64,000 bases of DNA from Pseudomonas sp. TCU-HL1. Lineage in GTDB: Bacteria > Pseudomonadota > Gammaproteobacteria > Pseudomonadales > Pseudomonadaceae. Numbering within the stretch: position 1 is the stretch's first letter; the number at the start of each line of letters is the position of its first letter. This document shows, piece by piece, positions 8,812-18,100 of the stretch. The notes beneath the pieces are model-generated. The model worked only from the letters and a program-made list of their open reading frames with translations. It did no database searches and was not told the DNA's origin. The DNA lies in assembly GCF_001708505.1 (NCBI RefSeq), contig NZ_CP015992.1, forward strand, positions 4,650,001 through 4,714,000, given 5' to 3'. The position numbers and the translations under genes are program-made.

Positions 8812-9696
8812 ATGAGCAAGATCGCCTTTATCGGACTCGGCCACATGGGCCTGCCCATGGCCCGCAACCTGCTCAAGGCCGGCCACGCGCTCACGGTGTA
8901 TGACCTGGTGCAGGCCAGCGTTGATGAATTGGCGGCCGAGGGTGCCAAACCCGCCAGGGACGCGCGCGACGCGGTAACTGGCGCGCAGGTGGTGATCACC
9001 ATGCTGCCGGCCAGTCGGCATGTTGAAGGCCTGTTGCTGGGCGACGGCGGGCTGCTGGAGTCCATCGCGGCCGGCAGCCTGGTACTGGAATGCTCCACCA
9101 TCGCCCCGGAGTCCGCGCGCCGGGTGCATACAGCCGCCAAGGCGAAAAGCCTCGAACTACTGGACGCACCGGTGTCAGGTGGCACGGCAGGCGCCGCGGC
9201 CGGCACCCTGACGTTCATGGTGGGCGGCGAGGCGGCAACGCTGGAGAAAGCCCGGCCAATCTTCGAGGCCATGGGCAAGAACATCTTCCACGCCGGCCCC
9301 GACGGAGCCGGACAGGTGGCCAAGGTGTGCAACAACCAGTTGCTGGCGGTGCAGATGATCGGCACCGCCGAGTCCATGGCGCTCGGGGTGGCCAACGGCC
9401 TGGACCCGACCATACTCGCCGAGATCATGCGCCAGAGTTCGGGTGGAAACTGGGTGCTGGAGCGCTACAACCCCTGGCCCGGGGTGATGCCCAATGCTCC
9501 GGCGAGCAAGGAGTACGAAGGCGGCTTCATGGCCGAGCTGATGGCCAAGGACCTGGGACTGGCCCAGGAAACCGCTCAGGTCAGCCTGTCCAGCACCCCC
9601 ATGGGCGCGCTGGCCCTGCAGCTTTATCGGCTACTGCTCAAGCAGGGCAAGGGCAAGAAGGATTTCTCGGTGGTGCAGAAGCTGTTCACGGAGTGA
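8812..9696 (+). CDS. mmsB: 3-hydroxyisobutyrate dehydrogenase
   Basis: This NAD-dependent enzyme oxidises 3-hydroxyisobutyrate to methylmalonate semialdehyde, the substrate of MmsA. The 294 residues begin with the Rossmann motif GLGHMGLPMARNL. The substrate-binding segment DAPVSGGTAGAAAGTL and the catalytic Lys171 in GQVAKVCNN are intact. AAGGAG precedes the start. It is the last gene of the operon. No clear intrinsic terminator follows, only a short palindromic repeat. Confidence 0.95.
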   Translation: MSKIAFIGLGHMGLPMARNLLKAGHALTVYDLVQASVDELAAEGAKPARDARDAVTGAQVVITMLPASRHVEGLLLGDGGLLESIAAGSLVLECSTIAPESARRVHTAAKAKSLELLDAPVSGGTAGAAAGTLTFMVGGEAATLEKARPIFEAMGKNIFHAGPDGAGQVAKVCNNQLLAVQMIGTAESMALGVANGLDPTILAEIMRQSSGGNWVLERYNPWPGVMPNAPASKEYEGGFMAELMAKDLGLAQETAQVSLSSTPMGALALQLYRLLLKQGKGKKDFSVVQKLFTE

Positions 9697-9780
9697 GCTG
9701 AGGAGCTGCGTAGCTGCCCCTCAACCCCTGCAAGGGAGGCCCGCCGGCGCCTCTGAAGCATTACGCGTGCACCGGGCTTA

Positions 9781-9853
9781 CCGTAGGGTGCGCCGCGCGC
9801 ACCGGTTGCGGGCTAAGCCTCGGCACCGCACTCAACGATTGGTGCGCACGGTG
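9781..9853. repeat. GTAGGGTGCGC-type palindromic repeat (partly degenerate)
   Basis: A short hairpin, GGTGCGC (9787-9793) with GCGCACC (9797-9803), is followed by a second GGTGCGCAC copy at 9841-9849. It sits between the convergent mmsB and lapC genes. The left arm matches the GTAGGGTGC arm of the element at 29235-29316, so both probably belong to one dispersed repeat family. The right arm here is incomplete. The rest of the 170-bp gap shows nothing recognisable. Confidence 0.5.
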
Positions 9854-9866
9854 TTCAGGCACGGGA

Positions 9867-11225
9867 TCACCGCTCCCGCAGAGCCTCGGCCTTGGCACGG
9901 ATGATCGGCTTGAGCAGGTAGCTGAGGATGCTCTTCTTGCCGGTCATGATATCCACCGACGCGACCATGCCCGGAATAATCAGCAGCGGATCGTCTTCCG
10001 TCCCCAGATGGCTCTTCTGGGTGCGCAGCTTGATCAGGTAGAAGCTGTTGCCCTCTTCGTCCGTGATCGTGTCGGCGCCGATCTGCTCCAGGTCGGCGTC
10101 CAGCCCGCCGTAGATGGTGTAGTCATAGGCCGTGAACTTGACCATGGCCTTCTGCCCCGGATGCAGGAAGGCGATGTCCTGCGGACGGATGCGTGCTTCC
10201 ACCAGCAGCGTGTCGTCCAGCGGCACGATCTCCACCAGGTCGCTGCCCGGCTGGATCACACCACCAATGGTGTTGACCAGCAGTTGCTTGACGACACCGC
10301 GCACGGGCGAGGTAACCAGCGTGCGCTTGACCCGATCTTCCAGGGCCTTGCCGGTGGCATTGGCCTTGTTTAGTTCGGTGCGTGCCTCGTTCAACTGCCC
10401 AAGCGCCTCACTGCGGAAGCGTGAGCGGGTCTCGGCAATCTTGCGCTCGGCTTCCTTGATCGCCGATTCGGCGCGAGGAATGGCCAGCCCAGTGGCTTCC
10501 AGCTCACCCCGATTTTCCACCTCGGCACGGCGCAAGCGCAGGACTTCCACCTTGGAAATGGCGCCCTGAGCCACCAGCGGCTCGGAGATGGCGATTTCCT
10601 GACGCAGCAGTTGCAGGCTGTTGCGGTACTGGCCCTGCTTGGAAATGAACTCCTGCAGCTCCTGGCGACGCTGGACCAGTTGCTCTTCCAGGCCCGCCAC
10701 TTCTTCCTGCAGTTGCTGTTGGCGGCTGCGGTAGAGAGCGTCTTCGCTGTTGGCCTGTTCGGGCGCGAGGGTGCGCAGTTCCTGGGAAATATCCAGCGGC
10801 CGGTCATCGACTTCGGCGCTCAGGCGCTCGACCCGCAATTGCATGGCTGTACGGTCGGCTTCGGTTTCGCCGACGTTGGACTGGAACCGTGTCGGGTCCA
10901 GACGCAGCAGCGGGTCGCCGATTTCTACGACCTGCCCCTCGCGAACGAACAGTTCGGAAATGATGCCGCCCTCCAGGTTCTGGACCTTCTGCAGCTTCGA
11001 CGAAGGAATCGCCTTGCCCTCGCCGCGGGTGACTTCATCCACCATGGCGAAATGGGCCCAGAGCACCATGAACAGGGTGAAGCCGACCAGCGTCCAGATG
11101 GTCAGACGCAACACCCGGGGCGCGTCTTCCACCAGGGCCTTGTTAACCTCTGGCAGAGGCTGGCCGGACAGGGACTCACCACCTTGGAAATACTGGCGCA
11201 GCGCGCCGAAACCCTTATGCGACAC
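9867..11225 (-). CDS. lapC: Type I secretion membrane-fusion protein
   Basis: This is the periplasmic adaptor linking the LapB ABC exporter to the LapE outer-membrane channel for adhesin export. The 452-residue protein has a cytoplasmic N-terminus, one membrane span near residues 41-62 (TIWTLVGFTLFMVLWAHF), a lipoyl-like segment (VQNLEGGIISELFVREGQVV), long coiled-coil helices rich in Gln/Glu/Arg around residues 120-290, and a C-terminal HlyD beta domain. Its start overlaps the end of lapB by 11 bp, which indicates translational coupling in a lapE-lapB-lapC operon. Confidence 0.93.
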   Translation of the reverse strand: MSHKGFGALRQYFQGGESLSGQPLPEVNKALVEDAPRVLRLTIWTLVGFTLFMVLWAHFAMVDEVTRGEGKAIPSSKLQKVQNLEGGIISELFVREGQVVEIGDPLLRLDPTRFQSNVGETEADRTAMQLRVERLSAEVDDRPLDISQELRTLAPEQANSEDALYRSRQQQLQEEVAGLEEQLVQRRQELQEFISKQGQYRNSLQLLRQEIAISEPLVAQGAISKVEVLRLRRAEVENRGELEATGLAIPRAESAIKEAERKIAETRSRFRSEALGQLNEARTELNKANATGKALEDRVKRTLVTSPVRGVVKQLLVNTIGGVIQPGSDLVEIVPLDDTLLVEARIRPQDIAFLHPGQKAMVKFTAYDYTIYGGLDADLEQIGADTITDEEGNSFYLIKLRTQKSHLGTEDDPLLIIPGMVASVDIMTGKKSILSYLLKPIIRAKAEALRER

Positions 11226-13371
11226 TGATCTGCCCCTTCTTCAGCGCTTCCATGACCGCCTCTTTCGGGCCGTCGGCAATGACCCGGCCACGGTCGATGA
11301 TCAGCAGCCTGTCGACCAGCGAGAGCATGGAGGCTCGATGGGTGACCAGCAGCAGGGTCTTGTTGGCGATTACCGCAGCGAGGCGCTCTTTCAGGCGTTC
11401 TTCGCCAGGGTTGTCCATAGAACTGGTGGGCTCGTCGAGCAGCAGGATGGGCGGGTCGAGGAGGAGCGCACGGGCCAGGGCGACGTTCTGCCGCTGACCG
11501 CCGGACAGGTTCTGCCCGCGCTCGCCCACCTGGAGCTCGTAGCCCTGGGGATGCAAGCGGGCGAACTCGTGCACGCCGGAGAGCTCGGCAGCCTGGAGCA
11601 CCGGCTCGTCTTCGACGTAACGCGCGCCGGCCATCAGGTTATCGCGCAGGGTGCCGCTGAACAGCTGGATATCCTGCGGCACGTAGCCAACGTTATGGCG
11701 CAGTTCGCTGACGTCCAGCTGGCGGATATCGGTACCGTCCACCAGCAGGCTGCCGGAGTCAGCCTGATAGAGCCCGACGATCAGCTTGGCCAGGGAGCTC
11801 TTGCCCGAGCCACTGCGGCCGATGATGCCGATCTTCTCGCCGGGCCGGATGATCAGGTTGACCTCGCTCAGGGCCGGATTTTGCTGGTGCGGGTAGGTGA
11901 AGTTGACCTCACGCAGCTCCAGGCTGCCCTGCAGCTTGGAACGCACCAGGGGCTGCTCGCCCTCCTGGCGCTCCTGGGGCAGGTCCATCATCTGGTCCAC
12001 CGAATTCATGGTCAGGCGTGCCTGCTGGTAGCGCGTGAGCAGGCCGGACAACTGGGTCAGCGGGCCGAGTGCACGACCATTGAGCATGTAGCAGGCGATC
12101 AGGCCGCCCATGCTGAGGTCGCCGGCCATGATCAGGTAGACCCCGGCGACAATCATCACCACGCCGGCGAGCTGCTGGATCATTAGGGTGAGGTTCATCG
12201 CCAGGCTGGAGAGCATCTTCACCCGTAGCTCGAGGCGGCCCAGGGTGCCGATGGTCTGCTCCCAGAGGTACTGGCGGTCGCTCTCGGCATTGTTGACCTT
12301 CACTGCATCGAGGCCGGCCAGGGTTTCGATCAGGCTCGACTGACGCTCGGCCGCCAAGGCCATGGTGCGGTCCATGGTCGCCACCAGCGGCTTCTGCAAC
12401 AGCCAACTGATGCCCATGGCCAGCGGGAAGGCCAGGATCGGCACCCACACCAGATGCCCTCCCAGCAGGCCGATCACCAGGAGGATCAACAGGGTGAAGG
12501 GCAGGTCGATGACGCTGGTCAGGGTCAGTGAGGCAAGGAAGTCCCGCAGTGTCTGGAATTCATGGATGTTCTGGGCGAAGCTGCCGACCCGCATCGGCCG
12601 GTACTTCATCGCCATGCCGACGATCCGCTCGAACAGCGTGGCGGAGATGATCAGGTCGGTCTTCTTGCCGGCCAGGTCCAGGCACAGGCCGCGCATGGTC
12701 TTGAGCAGCAGGTCGAAGACATACGCGCCGGAAATGCCGATGGCCAGCACCCAGAGGGTAGCGGCGGCCTGGTTGGGCACCACGCGGTCATAGACGTTCA
12801 TGACGAACAGCGGCGCGCCGAGGCCGATCAGGTTGATCAGCAGACTGGCAGCAACCGCATCGATGTAGAGCCAGCGGGAACGTTTGAGGGTGTCGCGGAA
12901 CCAGGACTGGGTACGCGGGATAAGGCTGCCCTGGTTGAGATCGTACTTGTGTTGAGGCTGGGCAAAGAACACCTGGCCGCTGTAGTCCTCCTGCAGCAAC
13001 TCGCGGGTGACTTTCACTTCGCCGCCATCGCTCTCGCTGAGCAGCAGGCGCGCGCTGCCGCCGTCGGTCCAGCCCAGCAAGACCGCACAACGGCCCTCCT
13101 TGAGCAGCAACAGCGCCGGCATGGCGATCTTCGGAATCTGCTCCAGGCGCCGTTGCAGCAGGCGGCCCTGCAGGCCGGCACGCGCGGCCGCACGAGGCAA
13201 AAGCTCGGCGGTCAGGCGCTGCCTGGGTAGCGGCAGGCCGCTGGTGAGCATGGCCCGGTTGGCCGGTTTGTGGTGCAGGACGCACAAGGACAGCAACGAG
13301 TCCAGCAAAGGGTCGTCATGCTGTCCGCGGGGATCGGTATTGAGGTGAACGCGACTGACTTCTGGGTCCAC
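11215..13371 (-). CDS. lapB: Type I secretion ABC transporter (permease/ATPase)
   Basis: This 718-residue inner-membrane exporter powers secretion of the LapA-type adhesin. Residues 1-150 form a C39-peptidase-like domain that looks non-catalytic, as is usual for RTX exporters. About six membrane spans follow between roughly residues 165 and 440. The nucleotide-binding domain has Walker A GRSGSGKSS near residue 515, the signature LSGGQ near 622 and Walker B ILLLDEP near 643. It lies between lapE and lapC on the same strand. Confidence 0.94.
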   Translation of the reverse strand: MDPEVSRVHLNTDPRGQHDDPLLDSLLSLCVLHHKPANRAMLTSGLPLPRQRLTAELLPRAAARAGLQGRLLQRRLEQIPKIAMPALLLLKEGRCAVLLGWTDGGSARLLLSESDGGEVKVTRELLQEDYSGQVFFAQPQHKYDLNQGSLIPRTQSWFRDTLKRSRWLYIDAVAASLLINLIGLGAPLFVMNVYDRVVPNQAAATLWVLAIGISGAYVFDLLLKTMRGLCLDLAGKKTDLIISATLFERIVGMAMKYRPMRVGSFAQNIHEFQTLRDFLASLTLTSVIDLPFTLLILLVIGLLGGHLVWVPILAFPLAMGISWLLQKPLVATMDRTMALAAERQSSLIETLAGLDAVKVNNAESDRQYLWEQTIGTLGRLELRVKMLSSLAMNLTLMIQQLAGVVMIVAGVYLIMAGDLSMGGLIACYMLNGRALGPLTQLSGLLTRYQQARLTMNSVDQMMDLPQERQEGEQPLVRSKLQGSLELREVNFTYPHQQNPALSEVNLIIRPGEKIGIIGRSGSGKSSLAKLIVGLYQADSGSLLVDGTDIRQLDVSELRHNVGYVPQDIQLFSGTLRDNLMAGARYVEDEPVLQAAELSGVHEFARLHPQGYELQVGERGQNLSGGQRQNVALARALLLDPPILLLDEPTSSMDNPGEERLKERLAAVIANKTLLLVTHRASMLSLVDRLLIIDRGRVIADGPKEAVMEALKKGQISVA

Positions 13372-13480
13372 GCCTGGGCACTCTGCTCTGGGTTCTTCGG
13401 GAGGCTGAGCCTGGACCGAAACTCACGGCCCCGGGGAGGCAGGTGCCTCGCCCGGGGCCAGGTGGGTGCGATCCAGGTGT

Positions 13481-14833
13481 TCAGTTCAAGCCGGGAAGGG
13501 TTGCCTGCGGCTTCAGTTCGGTCTGCACGACCGTCGCCATCGGCGCTACCACTCCCTGGCTCTTCAGCAGCTCGCCTATGGTCGCCTTGATGCGGTACTG
13601 AGTAAACAGTTCGGTATAACGCAAGTCCACCAGGCGACGCGACGCGGTGAAGAGTTCGTTCTCACTGTCCAGCAGGTCGAGCAAGGTGCGCTCGCCGATG
13701 CTGAATTGCTGCTGGTAGGACTCACGCACACGGGTGCTGTAGTCGACGTACTGCTGGGCGATCGGCACCTGCTCGCGGGCGTTGCCCAGGGCGTTCCAGG
13801 ACAGGCCGAGCTCTTCGTTCAACACGCGCAGGGCATTGTTGCGGATGTCCAGGGCTTCATTGATCTGGTAGGCCTTGGACTCCAGGTCGGCCTTGTTGCT
13901 GCCGCCGGCGAACAGGTTGTAACGCATGCGCAACATCGCCTGCCATTCGTTGACATGGCCGTTCTCGCCGTCCAGGTCATTGTCTGCTCCACGGGACAGC
14001 TCGGCATCGAAGCGCGGATAGAAGAAGGACTTGGCAGCGTCGTACTGCTTCTCGGCAGCAGAGACGTCAGACTCCGCGGAGCGCAGCACCGGGCTGTTGG
14101 CCAGAAGGGTCTGACGGGCTCCCTCGAGGGACTCAGGCAGTTGCCCCGGCAGGCCGGCCGGCACGCTCAGGTCGACCGGATCCACGCCTACCACGCTGTA
14201 GTAGTTGGTGCGGGCATCGTTGAGGTTGGTCTGTTCGGTAATCAGGTTGTTGCGGGCCTGGGCCAGGCGCGCTTCGGCCTGGTCCTGGTCGGCCAGACGC
14301 CCGACCCCGCGCTCACTGCGCAGGCTGATCTGGTCGAAAATGCGTTCGTGGCTGCGCAGGTTCGCCTGGGCCAGGCTCACCATCTCCTGGCGGCGCAACA
14401 CATCTATATAGACCTGGGCCACATCCAGCGCGGTGCGCTCGGACGTACCGAGCAAGGCGTAGGCACGGGAGTTGACGGTAGCCTGCTGGCGCCCCACTTC
14501 GTTCTTGGTGGCGAAGCCGTCGAACACCATCTGTTGCAGACGCAGACTGGACTCACCACGGGTCATGGTCTTCCAGTGATCATTACCGGTCGCCCGGGTG
14601 GTTGTGTTGTCGGTACCCTCACGGCCATAACCCCCCAGTAGATCCACGGACGGCAGGTAGCCCCCCTTCGCTGCCTGAAGCTGTTTGTCGGCCGACAGAC
14701 GGCTGTTCACACCCGCCTGGATTTCCGGGTGGGCATCCATGGCCTGCTGCATGGCCTCGGAGAGACTCTGCGCATGGACGGGAAGACTTGCGACAAGGGC
14801 AAACGGGAGAACGGTGGAGAGGCGCAAACGCAT
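13481..14833 (-). CDS. lapE: TolC-family outer-membrane channel for adhesin export
   Basis: This 450-residue protein would be the outer-membrane conduit of the LapBCE type I system. A signal peptide (MRLRLSTVLPFALVASLPVHAQ) is followed by the TolC-family N-terminus SLSEAMQQAMDAHPEI and repeated long helices. The start at 14833 is preferred to 15055 because it begins exactly at the signal peptide and has AAGGA ten bases upstream. It is the first gene of the lapEBC operon and divergent from the adhesin gene. Confidence 0.93.
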   Translation of the reverse strand: MRLRLSTVLPFALVASLPVHAQSLSEAMQQAMDAHPEIQAGVNSRLSADKQLQAAKGGYLPSVDLLGGYGREGTDNTTTRATGNDHWKTMTRGESSLRLQQMVFDGFATKNEVGRQQATVNSRAYALLGTSERTALDVAQVYIDVLRRQEMVSLAQANLRSHERIFDQISLRSERGVGRLADQDQAEARLAQARNNLITEQTNLNDARTNYYSVVGVDPVDLSVPAGLPGQLPESLEGARQTLLANSPVLRSAESDVSAAEKQYDAAKSFFYPRFDAELSRGADNDLDGENGHVNEWQAMLRMRYNLFAGGSNKADLESKAYQINEALDIRNNALRVLNEELGLSWNALGNAREQVPIAQQYVDYSTRVRESYQQQFSIGERTLLDLLDSENELFTASRRLVDLRYTELFTQYRIKATIGELLKSQGVVAPMATVVQTELKPQATLPGLN

Positions 14834-15010
14834 TTTCTTGGCATCCTTTTCGTTGAGTTGAAGGCCCGGGAACCTAGCCGGAGGCCAGCCAGAAGCCCTT
14901 CTCGTCCACGTTCCGAGTTCGTGATCCAGATCACACTGAAAGACCTGGGACGAGGGAGCAAATATCAAAGTGACAGCATTGAATCGATTGTTTAGGATGA
15001 GAATCAATTG

Positions 15011-15024
15011 GTCAATACTTTGGC
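15011..15024 (+). promoter_or_regulatory. FleQ-box-like site 1
   Basis: GTCAATACTTTGGC matches the published Pseudomonas FleQ consensus GTCAATAAATTGAC at 11 of 14 positions. FleQ is a c-di-GMP-responsive regulator that controls lapA in other pseudomonads. Occupancy here is inferred. Confidence 0.5.
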
Positions 15025-15050
15025 ATATTCTCAATAGCCAATTGTAATAA

Positions 15051-15064
15051 GCCAATAATTTGGC
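15051..15064 (+). promoter_or_regulatory. FleQ-box-like site 2
   Basis: GCCAATAATTTGGC matches the FleQ consensus GTCAATAAATTGAC at 11 of 14 positions and is itself a near-perfect palindrome. It starts 40 bp after site 1 starts, which is about four helical turns. Confidence 0.5.
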
Positions 15065-15089
15065 GCCACATTGCCGCCATATGTATTAA
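15060..15089 (+). promoter_or_regulatory. Candidate lapA promoter
   Basis: The -35-like TTGGCG (15060-15065), overlapping FleQ-like site 2, and the -10-like TATTAA (15084-15089) are separated by 18 bp. Other AT-rich hexamers nearby could serve instead, so the assignment is tentative. Confidence 0.3.
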
Positions 15090-15184
15090 ATATAGAAGGG
15101 AATGTCAGTCCTGCGCTTGGTCGTCGATGGAAGCGACCCCAGCGACGACAAGCCAGCTGAGAGTCAACCCAGGAGAGTCATGTC

Positions 15185-18100
15185 ATGAGCAGTGTTATTG
15201 CGATCGTCAAAAGCATTGTTGGCCAGGTCTACGCCATGTCGCCGGAAGGCTTCCAGCGACTGCTCGTCGAGGGCGATCGACTCTTCAAGGGCGACCAGCT
15301 GCAGACCAGCCTTGAAGGCATGGCGACGCTCGAACTGACCGACGGCCGCACCGTCGACCTGGGTCGTGACACTCAATGGAGTGAGTCGAACGTGGTTGCC
15401 GCTGCTGCAACCCAGCCCGCGACGCAAACACCCGCCGATGATGTGGCGCAACTGCAGAAGGCAATCGAAGCCGGCGTCGACCCGACCCAGGAGCTCGAAG
15501 CCACTGCGGCCGGCCCGAGTGCGGGCGGTGCAGGTGGCGGTGGCTCCGCAGGCGGCGGCCATAGCAGCGTGATGCTGGAAGCGACCGCAGAGCGCATCGA
15601 CCCGACCATTGGCTTCCCGACCAGCACCGCGCCCCTGGCCACCGAGGCCCTGGGCGAGGAAGACACGACGCCGCTGAATGGTGCAGCGCAGGCCGATACG
15701 ACCGAGCCGAATGGGAACCTGCCGGAACCGGACGCCACGAACAGCGCCCCGCAGGGCCAGAACGCCAGCCTCTCCACCGACGAAGACACGCCGATCAGCG
15801 GCCAGCTCAATGCCACCGATCCCGATGGCGACGCCCTGACCTTCACCGCCGGCGACGCCCCGCGCAACGGCACCGTGGTGATAAACCCGGATGGTTCCTA
15901 CACCTACACCCCGAACACCAACTTCAATGGCAACGACAGCTTCACGGCCATCGTCAGCGACGGCAAGGGCGGTACCAGCACCATTACCGTCACCATTGGC
16001 GTGAATCCGGTCAACGATGCGCCGGTTGCTGCCAATGACGGCCCTGCTGCCGTCACCGAGGACACTCCGGCCACCGGCAATGTCCTGGACAATGACTCCG
16101 ACGTGGACGGCGATACCCTCTCCGTCACCCAATTCACCATAGGCGGCAGCACCTATAACGCCGGCCAGACCGCCACCCTCACCGGTGTCGGCTCCCTGGT
16201 GATCAATGCCAACGGCAGCTTCACCTTCACCCCTGCGCAGAACTACACAGGTCCGGTACCCACCGCCACCTACACCGTGACCGATGGCACCACCACCGAT
16301 ACCGCCGAGCTGAGCTTTGCCAATGTCACGCCGGTAGACGACGCCTCCGTCCTGGCCCCCGATACCGGAACTGCGAAAGAAGACGCCGAGGCCACTGGTA
16401 ACGTGCTGGCCAACGACAATGACGTGGACAGCAGCCTCACCGTCGCCAGCTTCACTATCGCGGGCGTCGCAAGCAGCTTCGCCGCTGGCTCCAGTGCCGT
16501 GATCGCCGACATGGGTACCCTGACCATCGCCACCGATGGCCACTACAGCTTTACCCCGGCCGCCAACTGGAACGGTGCGGTGCCACAGGTGACCTACACC
16601 ACCAACACCGGCAGCAGCAGTACGCTCGACATCACGATCACACCGATCAACGACGCACCCGTCGCCGAGCCGGACGAAACCAACGTGGATGAAGGTGGCA
16701 CTGTCACCATCAACCTGGCCGGCAACGACACCGATGTAGATGATGGCCTGGACCTCGGCAGCCTTCTCATCACCGATGGACCGTCCAATGGCACTATCAC
16801 CGTCAATGCCGACGGCACCGTCAGCTATCAGCACAACGGCAGTGAAACCAGCGGAGACAGCTTCACCTACACCATCAAGGACAAGTCCGGCGTAACCTCC
16901 GAGCCGGTCACCGTCTACATATCCGTCAATCCGGTCAACGATGCCCCGCAGACCCTGGCCACCAGCGCCACCGGCGACGAGGATGCCACCGGCATTCCGG
17001 TCAGCCTCAGCGGTTCGGACCTCGACGGCAACGTCGCCAGCTTCGTCATCAAGTCCCTGCCGGCCAACGGCACCCTGTGGCTCAACGGCACGCAACTGAC
17101 CGTCGGCGACAGCGTCCCGGCCACCGGCAATGCCGCCAGCGTCACCTTCGTGCCGAGCGCCAACTGGAACGGCGAGACCGCCTTCGACTACGCCGCGGTG
17201 GACAACCTGGGCCTGGACGACGGCAGCGCGGCCACCGCCACCCTCACCGTCAATCCGGTCAACGATGCCCCGCAGACCCTGGCCACCAGCGCCACCGGCG
17301 ACGAGGATGCCACCGGCATTCCGGTCAGCCTCAGCGGTTCGGACCTCGACGGCAACGTCGCCAGCTTCGTCATCAAGTCCCTGCCGGCCAACGGCACCCT
17401 GTGGCTCAACGGCACGCAACTGACCGTCGGCGACAGCGTCCCGGCCACCGGCAATGCCGCCAGCGTCACCTTCGTGCCGAGCGCCAACTGGAACGGCGAG
17501 ACCGCCTTCGACTACGCCGCGGTGGACAACCTGGGCCTGGACGACGGCAGCGCGGCCACCGCCACCCTCACCGTCAATCCGGTCAACGATGCCCCGCAGA
17601 CCCTGGCCACCAGCGCCACCGGCGATGAAGATGCCGCCGGCATTCCGGTCAGCCTCAGCGGTTCGGACCTCGACGGCAGCGTCGCCCACTTCGTCATCAA
17701 GTCCCTGCCGGCCAACGGCACCCTGTGGCTCAACGGCGTGCAGCTGGCCATCGGCGACAGCGTCCCGGCCACCGGCAATGCCGCCAGCGTCACCTTCGTG
17801 CCGAGCGCCAACTGGAACGGCGAGACCGCCTTCGACTACGCCGCGGTGGACAACCTGGGCCTGGACGACGGCAGCGCGGCCACCGCCACCCTCACCGTCA
17901 ATCCGGTCAACGATGCCCCGCAGACCCTGGCCACCAGCGCCACCGGCGATGAAGATGCCGCCGGCATTCCGGTCAGCCTCAGCGGTTCGGACCTCGACGG
18001 CAGCGTCGCCCACTTCGTCATCAAGTCCCTGCCGGCCAACGGCACCCTGTGGCTCAACGGCGTGCAGCTGGCCATCGGCGACAGCGTCCCGGCCACCGGC

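Larger units (their letters stand above)
14834..15184. promoter_or_regulatory. Divergent lapE/lapA control region
   Basis: This 351-bp gap has no plausible gene. Its right half (about 14935-15110) is AT-rich against a GC-rich background and is dense in CAATTG/CCAAT-type dyads. It holds two FleQ-box-like palindromes (15011-15024 and 15051-15064) and a candidate lapA promoter downstream of them. GGAGAG at 15172-15177 provides the ribosome-binding site for the adhesin start at 15185. The half nearest lapE shows nothing recognisable. Confidence 0.6.

Noticed and set aside
11215..13371. LapB N-terminal domain as an active bacteriocin-type C39 peptidase
   Set aside because: The conserved catalytic cysteine context is not visible, and RTX exporters typically carry a non-catalytic C39-like domain.
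14985..15010. Possible Fur box in the lapA upstream region (GATGAGAATCAATTG)
   Set aside because: It matches the Fur consensus only in its central AGAATCA-like part, far weaker than the site before bfd. The AT-rich dyads are better explained by the FleQ-like sites.
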